Shown: one piece after another, positions 10,865 through 23,523 of the stretch | How the letters are laid out: every line of letters starts with the position of its first letter | How positions within the stretch are numbered: the stretch's first letter is position 1 | DNA from: Paraphysomonas bandaiensis | Taxonomy: Eukaryota; Chrysophyceae | NCBI GenBank assembly: GCA_965644295.1 | Contig: CBFFRP010000426.1 | Location: 310,001 to 374,000 of the forward strand | DNA: 64,000 nt | Direction of reading: 5' to 3' | Program-made: the position numbers and the translations under genes | Notes under the pieces: generated by a model | The model's input: only the letters and a program-made list of their open reading frames with translations | Told to the model about the DNA's origin: nothing | The model's database searches: none

Positions 10865-12850
10865 TTAATCGATCTCCTCAATCTTAGGCCCTTCGTCTGC
10901 TCCAGCAGATGACTGAGGTGCTCCACCAGCTCCTCCTGGAAATCCTCCTGGCATCCCACCACCAGGGAACCCGCCAGGCATACCCCCAGGCATACCACCT
11001 TCTGCACCACCGGATAGATTCTGCAAAATGGGAAGAACAACGGACTCCAGAGCCTTCTGCTTAGCTTCGTACTCTTCCTTCTCGGCACCCTGATTAGCAT
11101 CAAGCCACTGAGTAGTTTCAGAGATAGCGGCTTCAATCTTAGATTTGTCATCCGCTGACAACTTATCGGACATCTTCTCGTCATTGATAGTGTTGCGCAT
11201 CTGGTAGGCATAGTTCTCAAGGGAGTTCTTGGCCTCAATACGGGCCCGATTGGACTCGTCCTCCGCCTTGTATCTCTCCGCCTCCTGTACAAGACGTTCG
11301 ATCTCCTCTGCACTCATACGTCCCTTGTCGTTCTTGATGGTAATTTTCTGTTCTTTTCCAGTAGACTTCTCAGCCGCAGACACATTCAAAATGCCGTTTG
11401 CGTCAATGTCAAAAGTTACATCGATCTGAGGCACACCACGGGGCATTGGAGGGATGCCTTCCAACTGGAACTTGCCGAGGATGTTGTTATCCTTTGTCAT
11501 CGCGCGCTCTCCTTCAAATACCTGGATAAGTACACCGGGCTGGTTGTCTGCATACGTGGAAAAAGTCTGTGATTTCTTCGCAGGAACAGTTGTGTTGCGC
11601 TTTATGAGAGCAGTCATGACGCCACCAGCGGTCTCGATACCAAGAGAAAGAGGGGTAACATCCAACAAAAGGAGGTCCTGCAGCTTCTCCGACTGGTCTG
11701 TCCCAGAGAGAATTGCGGCCTGCACAGTGGCACCGTATGCAACAGCTTCGTCTGGGTTAATGGACTTGTTGAGTTCCTTACCATTGAAGAAGTCACTCAA
11801 CAATTCCTGAATCTTGGGGATACGGGTGGACCCTCCAACAAGCACAATCTCGTGAACTTGGGACTTGGAGAGCTTGGAATCCTTAAGAACCTTCTCCACA
11901 GGGTCCATGCATTTGCGGAAATAGTCCATATTCATATCCTCGAACCTTGCCCGGGTGATCACAGAATTGAAGTCAACACCTTCATAGAGGGAGTCGATCT
12001 CGATGTGGGCCTGAGTAGAAGAGGAGAGAGTACGTTTGGCGCGCTCACATGCGGTGCGCAGACGACGCAATGCGCGCTGGTTATCCCCGATGTCCTTACG
12101 GAACTTGCGCTTGAACTCTTGCACAAAGTAATCGACCATTCGATTATCGAAATCTTCTCCACCCAAATGGGTATCACCCGCTGTGGCCTTGACTTCGAAA
12201 ATACCCTCCTCAATAGTAAGAAGAGATACATCAAATGTTCCACCACCCAGGTCAAAGATCAATACATTTTTTTCAGTCCCTTTCTTGTCTAGACCGTAAG
12301 CGATTGCTGCAGCTGTGGGTTCGTTGATAATGCGCATCACATTCAGTCCAGAGATAACTCCGGCATCCTTTGTAGCTTGTCTCTGAGAGTCATTGAAGTA
12401 TGCTGGCACAGTGATGACAGCATTCTTGACCTCACGACCAAGGTAAGCTTCAGCAATCTCCTTCATCTTCATAAGGACCATGGAGGATATTTCCTCAGCA
12501 GCAAACTGTTTCACTTCCCCTTTGAAAGTAACCTGAATAAGTGGTTTACCACTAGGACCATCAAGCACCTTAAACGGCCAGTGCTTTAAGTCATTCTGAA
12601 CCACTGGATCTCCAAATCTCCTTCCAATTAATCTCTTTGCATCAAAGACTGTATTGGATGCATTCATTGCCACTTGATTCTTAGCTGCATCGCCAATAAG
12701 CCTCTCAGTCTCATTGAATGCTACATAAGATGGAGTGGTACGATTGCCCTGATCATTAGCAATAATTTCCACTCTATCATTCTGCCAAACACCTACACAA
12801 GAATAAGTTGTCCCTAAATCAATACCAACAGATGCTCCTTCAACTGCCAT
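10865..12850 (-). CDS. HSP70: Cytosolic HSP70 chaperone
   Basis: A single uninterrupted 661-aa frame. It starts [17 protein letters not shown] and has all three HSP70 signatures: IDLGTTYS near residue 10, [14 protein letters not shown] near 200 and [16 protein letters not shown] near 340. The substrate-binding domain is full length. The C-terminus has a Gly-Met-Pro-Phe repeat region and ends EEID, the cytosolic TPR-co-chaperone docking tail (EEVD in most species, here with Ile). There is no signal or transit peptide. Function: ATP-dependent folding of unfolded clients. It is intronless while most neighbours are split, as is common for stress-induced HSP70 genes. Codon use is more GC-rich than its surroundings, which fits high expression. 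Upstream heat-shock elements support inducibility. Confidence 0.98.
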   Translation of the reverse strand: MAVEGASVGIDLGTTYSCVGVWQNDRVEIIANDQGNRTTPSYVAFNETERLIGDAAKNQVAMNASNTVFDAKRLIGRRFGDPVVQNDLKHWPFKVLDGPSGKPLIQVTFKGEVKQFAAEEISSMVLMKMKEIAEAYLGREVKNAVITVPAYFNDSQRQATKDAGVISGLNVMRIINEPTAAAIAYGLDKKGTEKNVLIFDLGGGTFDVSLLTIEEGIFEVKATAGDTHLGGEDFDNRMVDYFVQEFKRKFRKDIGDNQRALRRLRTACERAKRTLSSSTQAHIEIDSLYEGVDFNSVITRARFEDMNMDYFRKCMDPVEKVLKDSKLSKSQVHEIVLVGGSTRIPKIQELLSDFFNGKELNKSINPDEAVAYGATVQAAILSGTDQSEKLQDLLLLDVTPLSLGIETAGGVMTALIKRNTTVPAKKSQTFSTYADNQPGVLIQVFEGERAMTKDNNILGKFQLEGIPPMPRGVPQIDVTFDIDANGILNVSAAEKSTGKEQKITIKNDKGRMSAEEIERLVQEAERYKAEDESNRARIEAKNSLENYAYQMRNTINDEKMSDKLSADDKSKIEAAISETTQWLDANQGAEKEEYEAKQKALESVVLPILQNLSGGAEGGMPGGMPGGFPGGGMPGGFPGGAGGAPQSSAGADEGPKIEEID

Positions 12851-12980
12851 AATTCTTATTTACTTTACTTTTGTATTGTATGTTTATTATCACTCACACT
12901 CTTGTTTAATGAAATTATGAATTGATTGTGTATTCACATATTCATGAAGTTGAAGTATATTCATAACACACTTCCCGACT

Positions 12981-13049
12981 TCGAATGTTCTTCAATGATT
13001 CTAATAAAGTGTTCAATAACTTTTATATATTATCTCGAAAGTTCGCGAA
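12981..13049 (-). promoter_or_regulatory. Heat-shock elements upstream of HSP70
   Basis: At 13037-13049 the sequence GAAAGTTCGCGAA is a perfect three-unit heat-shock element (GAAnnTTCnnGAA). About 50 bp nearer the gene, a GAATGTTC (GAAnnTTC) with an adjacent TTC lies near 12984. Both are within 200 bp of the HSP70 start codon. HSF trimers bind such arrays; regulation here is inferred. Confidence 0.75.
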
Positions 13050-13064
13050 CAAATGATGACTGAA

Positions 13065-13270
13065 TGAACCAATCATATATCTGATATTATACGAAACTGA
13101 ATTTCATTGGATGGTATAAAATACGAGAGTGAGATTATGAACCAATCACATAGCTAGTATACTACGAAACCGTAGTTTATTGGATAGTATAAAATGAGAG
13201 ACTGTGATAATGAACCAATCATGTATCAGATATACTACGAAACCTTATATCATTGGATATAGTAGTAATG
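13065..13270. repeat. 73-bp tandem repeats with paired CCAAT/ATTGG boxes
   Basis: Units begin with TGAACCAATC at 13065, 13138 and 13211 (73-bp spacing), the last one incomplete. Each contains CCAAT on one strand, ATTGG about 40 bp later, a conserved TACGAAAC between them, and in two units TATAAAAT. Lying just upstream of the HSP70 heat-shock elements, they may be an upstream activating array (NF-Y-like sites). The function is inferred. Confidence 0.7.
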
Positions 13271-14435
13271 AACAAAGGAGTACATACGACTTGCTAGTAA
13301 TCATACTATACTTCATATATAGCCAGATATACATTCGTGCTGTGTGCTTTCTTTTCATGATATATGTAGGTATCTAGCATGGTTTTGTGTAGCAGGACTC
13401 CGTCAGGGTAAGCTCCCTGTATCACTCTAGAATCCTGTTGTAGATATCTGTGGTTCAATGTGAGTTAGTTCCAGGAAGTGGTTCTCGAAATAGTTTTGAC
13501 GAATGAAAGTAAACTAAAGCCAAGTGGCATAAAATCTATTGTCTGAACCACCTCACAGCTGGATAAATATCATAAAATGACGAAGGCAATTTCAAGTGCC
13601 GTATATATTGCAGTAATCAACCAAACATATGTTGATTGCTTGCAGGATACTAACTATAGGAAAGTCCAGTTATATATTCAGTAGAAAGGAGTTGGCTTCA
13701 TTTCATGTGTAAAATAAATTAGAAGATATTTACCATCTCTTCTAATACAATGTATCGCTCTTGCAATGTGCAGACAGCTGAATAGGTACATCGATGAGAG
13801 ATAGTTAAATACCAGTTATCGATTATTCTCATGACTTCATTTCTATACTTGGTTCTACACAATGCATACCGATAAATTTCGTCATTACTGATTGGGTGAA
13901 CTTTGAAGTGGTGTGTAATGTGTAAAGCAGTACTTTATCTCAAATGTCATGACGCTCAATATTCCAGTATTATTGAATAAAAGACAATATGGAATACCAG
14001 GGCTGCGTATGAATTTTCAATTAATTGTTAATTATTAAAATTGCAACTGCAAGTAATAATTGCAATTACAATTGACTTCAACCTGCTTCAACCCGTGGAA
14101 CACACTCGAGCTGCATTGCACTCTCTAGTACTGGAGTTTAGAGTCACACTCTTTAATATATTTTATTTTAGGAACTCATTCTTGAAGAGTATGCGATATT
14201 TCGTTTGCATGCACTTTAATTTATAGCATGATTCATGATTGTATATTTTATATGTGAATATCATCACGATGGGAAGCTAATACTAGAAACATTGGATTAA
14301 TAGAATAAACTATCATAAGCATATATCATTGAGAACAGAAATATTGCTAGTTTAGATCGTAAATTTTTGCTTAGTAACTATTAAAAGATATCGAATGCAT
14401 TAAAATCAACACTTCTAACATGTTACACTCGAAAC
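13271..14435. other. 1.2-kb AT-rich intergenic region, nothing recognised
   Basis: Between the HSP70 upstream repeats and the RPS20 3' end. No frame with recognisable protein content, no tRNA-like or repeat structure found by eye. Confidence 0.4.
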
Positions 14436-14851
14436 TCACTCTTGCTGATCAGCAATGGTGACTTCGACATCTACCCCAGGCTCAATGCTAATATTGGTAA
14501 TCTGTCTTACCTCGTCAGCAGGTGAGTACAGATCAATCAGTCGCTACAACAAAAATTACTCTTTAGACTGAAAATTCAATAAGTCATTACCTTGTGGATG
14601 CGCATCTGGAACCTATCATAGGTGTTGGTACCCTCACCATTAGGAGCCTTGCGGGTCATAAGGCGAAGAACTTTGGTGGGCATACGCACAGGGCCAGAGA
14701 CCTTGAGGTTCTTGCTGATAGCCCGGTTCTTCAGCTCAGCGCACACTCTTTCCACAGCCTCGACTTTTCTGGATGTGAGAGTAATACGAATACGATGGAT
14801 AGCAACTTCGCCAACATCAGCGGCTTTCTGTTTCATAGGAGGAGCAGCCAT
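14436..14851 (-). CDS. RPS20: 40S ribosomal protein S20 (uS10)
   Basis: Two exons, 14851-14591 and 14543-14436, with a 47-bp intron (donor GTAATG, acceptor TTGTAG). The product is 122 aa, close to the usual 119. It starts MAAPPMKQK and contains the uS10 core [19 protein letters not shown], the KGPVRMPTK-type loop (here [20 protein letters not shown]), [12 protein letters not shown] and the C-terminal [20 protein letters not shown]. It is a component of the small-subunit head near the A site. Nothing is missing. Confidence 0.98.
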
Positions 14852-15368
14852 TTTCAACGAGGAGTAGTTTACGATCACAGTTAATGAATGTGATCTACAC
14901 AGCACATATCAGTAACACACACAGTTACAGTCCACTAAAATCTTTGTAAAAAAAACAGTACCATACTATACACTGTACATATGAAGTACAAGGGCCACCC
15001 TTCACATAAAAGAAATCTTCAAACGACATATTCAGTTTTATGTCGGATGAAATATTTGACCTATTATTATATATGAATATAAAACCCACTTTTTGATCAT
15101 GGATGAAAAATTAGAAATAACTTGATTGCCTATTTATATATGAATGAATATAAAAAACCCACTATTTTCATATGTTATATGCAATACACTGTAAATGTGT
15201 CTTCCAACAGTGACAGTGTGATAGTTGTGGCAAGAGTTTGATCATATTTCTATAAACAACAATTGAGATCCCAATGCTTTAATGTGGAGTTATGCAAGTA
15301 TTCAATAAACACTGGATTCTTGTTTCTGAATACAATCAGATTCATTAATTTATCTGTTATTACTTTAT
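14852..15368. other. Divergent intergenic region, RPS20 / EXS gene
   Basis: AT-rich. It must contain the promoters of RPS20 (-) and the EXS gene (+). No distinctive element was recognised. Confidence 0.4.
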
Positions 15369-16805
15369 ATGAGTAGCAGCAGGTTGACATCATCAGAGTT
15401 TCTTATTACATTCCAACATATCATGTCAATCATACAATCACAATTCAGATATCTTGTAGAAACATCAACAACAGCTGCAGTAGCTAATAAGCAATCACAT
15501 GGACCTGTGAGATGGAAAGCATCTTTCTGGGAACCGAATTCAGTTGATCCTGCTATGATGCGTGTGCCTGTGGTGTTAATAGCTTTCATTTTTTTGTGGT
15601 CTGCCAATATATTTATGTTAGGTGAGTCGGTGATACACTGTTTTTTATTGTGTTTTAATGATAAATTGGTTAGATCGATGCTGCTTGTCTTATCATGGTG
15701 TACTTGGCATAAAAAGCGGTGAGTTAATGTGCCCAAGATTTCTTCCTTTCTTAATCGTTTATCAATAGGCCCATTGTATTTTTCTCTTATGACCGCTATA
15801 TTTATGAGTGTGCTCTATGGGTTTCATATGGCTCTCTCTAGGGGTCTGTTTGAAACCAGTACAGAGGTTGCAATTGTTTCCTTTTATGTGTTGGTGTGCG
15901 TAACTGCCCTTCCGTGTTTTCCTGGTTCCGAGCACCGGTATTATTTCATATACCTGTAGCGTCATTTGATATTTGTATTGTAGCTCGCATTTCTACCGCA
16001 TAATGCGCCAGATTATCTTTCCCGGGGCCACAATATCTTTTCCTGAGATCCTGGTGGCGGATGCCCTCACCTCTGTTTCCAAGGTTCTAAAGGATCTCGG
16101 GGTCACCTTCACAGTCTTCTACGCCCGTTCACTTCAGTCTGGACAGGACCCTGTTCTCTATCATGATCCCGCGATGTTGCTTATTTCCCTTTTGGCGAGC
16201 CTGCCGTTTGTGTAAGTTACACCATATGTGTGATCCTTTTCTGATTTGTTTCTAGGCTCCGAATACGCCAGTGTTACGTGCAACTCTCCACTGCCACGGA
16301 GCGCTCCAGCCGCACTGCTATTACCCTCAATATCATAAAGTATTTTTCCGCATTTCCACCCATATGGCTGGCTGCTGCAGCGTCTCTCGGGTACTTTCAC
16401 CCCCTCTTACCTTCTTTGACTGCTCTCATGGCTACAATAAACTCCGCTTACTCCTTCATTTGGGACATCGTAATGGATTGGGGGCTACTGTCCCTTTATG
16501 CACCCCCTCAGGACTCTACTTTCAGACCACGCACTGTATTCCCATTCTATCTACACATAATAGTTGCCACTCTTAATCTCATCCTGAGGTTTTCATGGGC
16601 AAGTAATAGAATCCAAAGTTTGGCCAGCCTACCCGCTTCACATCTTGTCCTGATGATAGAACTCGCAGAAGTTATGAGACGCTCCATGTGGAATATATTT
16701 AGAATAGAGTGGGAAATTAATCAAGTGAATAGAAACTTGTCATTGAAAGGGGAATTGCCGGAGAAAGCAGTCAACATGAAGCATCTTCCTTCACTGTCTG
16801 ATTAG
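15369..16805 (+). CDS. EXS-domain membrane protein (ERD1/XPR1 family)
   Basis: Five exons: 15369-15621, 15674-15718, 15769-15937, 15984-16211 and 16256-16805, in frame, 414 aa. Several hydrophobic segments span the protein (VPVVLIAFIFLWSANIFM, SLMTAIFMSVLYGFHMAL, VAIVSFYVLVCVTALPCF and others). Family motifs of the EXS domain are visible: the FPEILVADALTSVSKVLKDL segment, LPFVLRIRQCYVQ, SFIWDIVMDWGL and the terminal RRSMWNIFRIEWE. There is no N-terminal SPX domain, so it resembles yeast Erd1 and its relatives (Golgi phosphate recycling, retention of ER/Golgi proteins) more than full-length XPR1/PHO1 phosphate exporters. The 45-bp second exon is the least certain part of the model. Confidence 0.85.
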
Positions 16806-17054
16806 AAACTATATTTTAGGTTTACGATATGAGTATCAATTAGTAATTCTAACAAATGATAATAAGACATTCACTATGTTTGTTTCTGGAAGGAAGAAGT
16901 GGTAGATTAGTTGATAGGCTGTGATCGTAGATTGGTTGAAGACCTTCACAACGACTGGTATTGACAACATAAAAGTACTATATACAGATGCAAAAGGTTA
17001 AAAGCAACACAATTGAAAAAATATTAGCAGATTAATTTATTTATTATATCACTT

Positions 17055-20043
17055 TTATATCAAATATGACAAAATATCTTTGATATATTCGTCACATGAA
17101 TTTTTAGACGTCCCATTTAATTTTTTCCCTGATGATTCTAAAAAGTGTTTCAAACTAAACTTTTTCTTTTGTGAAAGGTTATCCGTGTGCTGCCAATAGT
17201 GTATACACGCATTCATCCAACTCAGCATTTGGACATTACCAGAACTTGACTGATCAAGACTAGCGTCAAGAGCTCCTACAACAGAATCTATAAAATAGAT
17301 GGTCTGATCAGACCCATCTGAACTGCTCCACTCCCAATGAATTGAAAGCATTTCAACGACTGGTCTCAGAATGCACCTCTCGTATTCACCTGTCATTAGC
17401 TGCTGAACACTTGTTGTGACGATTCGCGGCGTGAGCGACGACGAGATACAATCAAAGAGAAGAACCGCACAGGCGGTAGCAGCGACCTCAATAGCTTTCT
17501 TAAGGACCTCTTCTGACTCCTGCGACGCCAAGCTGTTCACATTCACTTGTCCGGGAGTAAAATATCTGTTTCGTGGTACTTCCCACGGTGCGATCAGACG
17601 CCGAACACATACTAGTGTCGCCATAGCTCGAGCATAACAGTCCAACCCTTTCATGCCATCCTCAGGTTCTTCGTTCAAGAGACCCTCCAATCTCGGAATA
17701 ACCATCGACAGCACTGAGAGTGAGTTAGCAGAGGGTGCGCATGTGTGCAATGTGGTAGCGATATAATGTCCCACCCACTGGGGTGACATCACAACCGAAC
17801 AGATATCTACTAGAGTGGTGTCCAATTCGTCCGATACGCCGAGATTTTCACTGTTTAGTGAAGACTCTCCCTCATCTCGCAAGGCAATTACAGTGAGCTC
17901 GATATGGTCCATGAGCAGGTCGACAAAATCGTGTGGGTCTAGCTCCATTCTCCTAGATGTAGGGATCAGAAGTGTGTACAAAGTGTATTTACAACAACTT
18001 ACCTGGAGAATAAGATACTGATCAGATAACATTGTTCCTCAGAAGACTCTTCGGCTAAGCACTCCAAGGCTTCTTGAGACACAGTGGGGAGAGAATCTCC
18101 AAAGGGTGTATGAAAAAACACGTCCAGCCATAAGCGGCGGACTTCTGGAGTGCTATGACCATACACCGTATCTAAACTCTCCTGACAAGGAAGAAACACA
18201 CCCCGTACGTTCTGACAAAGTGTGTTCACCCACTGATCAGATTGGCCATTGCACAACGCAGAAATTCTTTTGGTAGCCAACAGTACCACCCTGGCGCAGA
18301 GATCAAGGACGGGCCCCATCCCTTCCCGTCTAGATTCCACAAGCCTTCCTGGAAGGCTTGAAATGGTCTCAACCACAAGAATCAGTGCTTCGGAGTTGAC
18401 CTCTCCAGGTTCCCAGAGAGACTCCGTATGCACAACTCTATGGAGACTTGCTGTCACAGCTCGGATAAGCCCCATGCTAGTACGGGTATCAGTGAGAGAT
18501 CGCAATAGGCGGCCTAACTCCTCTAAGACAGAAACAAGACTCTCGCTTGATCCTGTGCATAAGAGGGTTGCACACTGCAACAACCGGCCAATGGACTCCG
18601 TCATTTCAACCGAACGACCCGATAGAGAGGATAAGGTCTGATGGACATATTCTGTAGGCCCAGAGCCATAATCCAGCGAATAGGGAGACGAGAGCACAGT
18701 CAGACACACAAGGGTGTTAACATCCTCAGCATGGTGCAGCGCAGCTGCTTCGGCAGCGCTGCCAGCAGGTGCGACCTCAGCTTGGGGTGAAGCATATGGA
18801 AACCCACTCCAAAGGCCCTGTAGAAGGCCGCAAAGGAAAGGAGAAGGTTTGGAGTACATCCCTGCAAGTCGTGTACAGATTCGTAGAACAGTTGAGGAGG
18901 AAAGTACCAGCTCCGGGATGTCTGTGCGTAGTCCTGTGCAGTCTAGAACCAAGCCTTTCCATAGGCCTTGAAGGCACACACAACACGAGTCCAACAGGGA
19001 CTCACCAGAACAATAGGATGCATTGGCAGGAGTACGCCCAATGAGTGGAGAGCGCCGGAAAGACGGGCGCATCTGTACTACTTTCACAGGGAATGACTCT
19101 AATATTTCAGTCGCTACTGGATATGTCGACGAAGGTATGTCAACAGGCAACAGATGCAACAGTTTCTCCAACACGAGGACAGCAGATGTCAGCATAGAGT
19201 ATTGCTGCTGTGACGGCTTGGACCGCTTAGAGTGTGCTCCACTTTTGGTACGTGGAGTTGTGGTCGTTTCCTTGGCCCCAGATGAGGTGACTTGGTTGCA
19301 CAGGGATGGCTCAGAAAGAAGGCTCAACACGTGGCGCATGAGCTGACTCAAGCATGATTTAAAAAATCAAATAATTCATGTACATCTACCTTATCGACGT
19401 CATTGGTGAATACTGTTCCCGCATCAGTTTGCAAAAAACAAAGTGCCATACGCAATGAATCCCTTCGAATAGCCTATCTATCATTTACAACATAATACTT
19501 CTATAATACAATGTATATACCTTATTTAAACTAGTCAGACCACTGCATATATACGTAGAGAGAACTGATGCAATAGCCATATAATATGATTTCATTGGAT
19601 GTTGATGTAATACACTTGTAATCATATCACGAAGTTTTTTTCTTGTCTCTGTTTCTTCATCAAATAATAATTCCATTGCAGAGGGTATGGCCAGAGCTGA
19701 TGTATATATTATCATCTAGTATTATATATCTGAATATATACATACCTATATGAGATCCAGCATGTGAACTATTATTTAATATCTCTTGTAATTCATCTAA
19801 TGCAGATGAACGATTTGATGAACTATGATGATGAAATTGTTTAATAAGTTTAGATATTTTTATACTTTCATCATTAATTGTTTCATTTAATATACTCTGT
19901 TGATGTGGTACATTAATACGCTTTGCTTTAACATTAATTATAGTAGTTGGTCCACGTTTAATTTTTTTCCCAACTTTTGCTTTAATTTTCTTAAAATCAT
20001 TAATTTTTTTAGGACGTGAATCTTTATTTCGAAGTTTTACCAT
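17055..20043 (-). CDS. TEX10: TEX10/IPI1-like ribosome-biogenesis protein
   Basis: Five exons: 20043-19746, 19696-19521, 19473-19390, 19342-18003 and 17952-17055, in frame, 931 aa. The N-terminus is lysine-rich (KKINDFKKIKAKVGKKI), followed by INVKAKRINVPHQQS. This is the conserved opening of IPI1/TEX10, whose FKAKSI...LPQQ segment it parallels. After it comes an alpha-helical, armadillo-like region (SSALDELQEILNNS; MAIASVLSTYICSGLTSLN) that runs to the end. IPI1/TEX10 is part of the Rix1/PELP1-TEX10-WDR18 complex that acts in pre-60S maturation in the nucleus and nucleolus. The length matches animal TEX10 (about 900) rather than yeast Ipi1 (334). The C-terminal two thirds are too divergent to assign by eye. 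Confidence 0.8.
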
Positions 20044-20543
20044 GAGAATATATATATATATATATAGATGTATGTATGAACTTTGAGAGTAGTGGGATTA
20101 TAGTGATATGAAGATATCTATAATTCACTTACTATATGAGTGTTTATTGGTTGATATGATTGACTTCGAAGTGTTCTTGTAAGTAGAGGATGTTAGCAAA
20201 GGGTTACTATACACACCACTCAAACATACAAGTGTACACTGATCGTACAAAGGAATGGAGTGGAAGAGTATCCACACCATATAATCACATATACTTGTAT
20301 AACCCGTATTCCACTGTAGTACATACAATTGGGACATGACAATATCACATATACACTAACGTATACAACAGTATTTGATTGTGTGGTACAGTATATATGC
20401 TCCACTTAACACACTATGCGTCCATATGATCTCATCATATATACACATATATACACATCAATCAACAACACATACCACAATCCACTATTTCAATAACAAT
20501 GTCTTGAATCTATATATAAATCTCTTCATATCTCTATTCAAAC
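20044..20543. other. Divergent intergenic region, TEX10 / LeuRS
   Basis: AT-rich, with short (TA)n at 20050-20066 and CATATA-type repeats. Small open frames lack recognisable content. It probably holds the promoters of the two divergent genes. Confidence 0.4.
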
Positions 20544-23326
20544 ATGATTCTTACTCATTCATTATCATGGTCAACCAAATACATCAATCGTAGAGTTCAT
20601 ATGATACAATTCACATCAATGAGTTCATTGAAATATAATCATATTCATGTAGAAAGAAAATGGCAAGAATATTGGGAACAAAACAAAACATTTATAGCTA
20701 AAAGACGACAAGGATATCCTAAAAAATATATATTAGATATGTTTCCATATCCATCTGGTAGATCATATCAATCGTTATGGACACACTGTTATTCTCATAC
20801 ATTTCAGGGGCGGGATTACATGTAGGGCATCCTGAAGGGTACACTGCTACTGATATATTATCTCGGTATTATAGAATGAATGGATATGATGTATTGCACC
20901 CAATGGGCTGGGATGCATTTGGGCTACCTGCTGAGCAACATGCGATACAGACAAACACACATCCCGCTGTAACAACAGGGAAGAATATATCAGAGTTTAA
21001 ACGGCAGCTTAAGTCTCTTGGGTTCAGCTATGATTGGTATAATCGTCTGTGAGCATGTGTTATTCGTTTTTATGTACGTGATAGGGACCGAGAGATATCA
21101 ACTACTGACAATAATTATGTAAAGTGGACGCAGTGGATATTTCTGCAACTCTTCAAGATGGGTTTGGCAGAGCAAAGTGAACTCCCTGTTAACTGGTGTC
21201 CCGCTTTAGGTAAGTGACGTTGCTTTGACTCCGGCTTGCTCTAAACGCAGGTGGGTGTAGGAACGGTGTTAGCCAATGAAGAGGTGATCGGTGGCCTCTC
21301 GGAGAGGGGTGGGCATCCTGTAGAGCGCATTCCGGTGCGGCAGTGGGTTCTCAAGATCACCGATTATGCGGACGAGCTGGAGGCTGGTCTAGATGGGTTA
21401 GCGTGGCCTGAGGGGACTCTGGCAGCGCAGCGTTCATGGATAGGTCGGTCAGAGGGTGCCACTGTTTCTTTCAAGGTTGATGGAGTAGATGGGTGCCACA
21501 TCGATGTCTTTACAACTCGACCGGAGACTCTGTATGGGGTAACATATTTAGCTCTTGCACCAGAGCATAGTCTCATCCCGCGACTTACTACGAAAGAGTG
21601 CGATGCAGCGGTTCGTAAATACTTGGCAGAGATTGTACCTCGCAGGGGACATGGAGGAACAGGAGGCGTGCGTCTGGGTGGACATGTCATTCACCCCCTT
21701 ACGGGGGACAAAATCCCCGTAATGGTGGCTGATTACGTATTGGGTGATTATGGCACTGGTGCAGTAATGGCAGTTCCGGCTCATGACGCTCGGGACTTCG
21801 TGTTTGCCAACGAGCATGGCCTACCGATACGGCGAGTTATCCAGGCGCCGAACGGAGAGGACACACTACCGTACACTGATGCGGGCACTCTATGCAATTG
21901 CCCTGCAAAATTAGATGGCTTGCGATCTTCTGAAGATGGAAGGAAAGCGGTAGTTGCTGAACTAGTGAAGACGGGTAGTGGAAATTCTGGTATCTCGTAC
22001 CGCCTGCATGACTGGGTGTTCTCCCGGCAGAGATATTGGGGCGAACCAATTCCCATTTACTTCCCTGTCGAAATCGCAGATGGAAAGGATCCTAGAACCG
22101 ATCCAGCTCACGTCATTCGCTACGACTGTCCTATTCCTGTGCCGGACGACGAGCTTCCTTTGACCTTGCCAGAAGTGGAGGACTTCACTCCGGGGACCGA
22201 CCCGCAGGGTTGCCTGGCACGGGCAAAGGATTGGAGGTACTTTCAGCGCGATGGACAGTGGTTTGCTAGAGAGACAAACACAATGCCACAGGTATCTTTT
22301 GTCTGCGGTGCGTAGAGTTGTTACTAACTGGAAGTGTGTGTTTGGTATGAATTATAGTGGGCAGGCAGCTGCTGGTACTATATGCGGTTCGTGGATCCCA
22401 CTAATGACAAGGAGTTGGTAAACCATAAACTTGCTGATGATTGGCTGCCGGTCGACATATATGTGGGTGGCCAAGAACATGCCGTGTTGCACCTACTGTA
22501 CGCCCGTTTTTGGCATAAGGCACTGTACAAAATTGGTGTCATCAGTCATCCAGAACCTTTTGTCAAACTAGTACATCAGGGTTTAATATTGGGATCAGAT
22601 GGGGAGAAGATGTCTAAAAGCAAGGGAAATGTAGTGAACCCAGATGCGGTCGTTGAGGAACATGGGGCGGATGCTTTACGTATGTATGAAATGTTTATGG
22701 GACCTTTAGAAGCAACGAAACCGTGGCAGACGGGGCAAGTATTAGGAGTAGTTAGATTTAGAGAAAAGGTTTATAACCTGGTGACAGCATTTGTTGGTGG
22801 AATGTCTAGGGATTGTGACGAGACAGTTGCATTCAAGGGTGACCTAGAATGTGAAATGCATCGCGCTATACGCAAGGTGACTGCAGACATTGAGTCACTT
22901 AGTTTCAACACTGCGATATCGGCTCTTATGATATACGTGAACCAGTTGAGCACTTACAAAGAGAAGTATCCCATCCCACGGGCCGCAATAGAGACACTAG
23001 TGCTTCTGCTTTCACCTATTGCACCACATGTGGCTGAGGAGTGCTGGCAGTTACTGGGACATAAAGAGAGTCTCGCATATTATCCATGGCCGAAGTATGA
23101 CGAGAATTTGTGTATCGCTTCGTCGCAGACAAAAGCTACGCTTGCTGTTCAGGTGAATGGCAAGCTGAGAGCAACTATAGAATTGGACACTGATGCTGAC
23201 AAAGACTCCGCGGTGGAGGTAGCTATGGCTCATGCTACTGTTAAGAAGTTTGTAGGTGATGGTGCATTGCGAAAGACAATATATGTGCCTGGGAAAATTC
23301 TAAATTTTGTTGTAAAGAAAAATTGA
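20544..23326 (+). CDS. LARS2: Leucyl-tRNA synthetase, bacterial/organellar type
   Basis: Five exons: 20544-20757, 20808-21036, 21085-21209, 21261-22291 and 22358-23326, all GT-AG, 855 aa. The class-I HIGH box appears as [14 protein letters not shown], and the KMSKS loop as EKMSKSKGN. The CP1 editing domain is present ([19 protein letters not shown] and the [15 protein letters not shown] segment), as is the anticodon-binding C-terminus with a short C-terminal domain ([10 protein letters not shown]). A Ser/Thr/Arg-rich N-terminal extension of about 35 residues could be a mitochondrial or plastid targeting peptide. The form [15 protein letters not shown] is that of bacterial and plastid-type LeuRS. 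Opisthokont mitochondrial LARS2 usually has KLHMGHVRVYT. Function: charging organellar tRNA-Leu. Confidence 0.95.
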
Positions 23327-23523
23327 ACCGTAATAGTGGAAGAATTGTGCGTTGTACATTGCCTTCGTAGTGTGAAATGGACACTATTGGGCAAAAAGCT
23401 ATTCCACCCCACCCTTACGACTGGGAACGCTTGACTAGGCTAAACACTTAATGCGCTACATTTCATTTTCATACATTGCCATTCACAACATTTGACGCAT
23501 TATATATTGCTTATATAATAATA

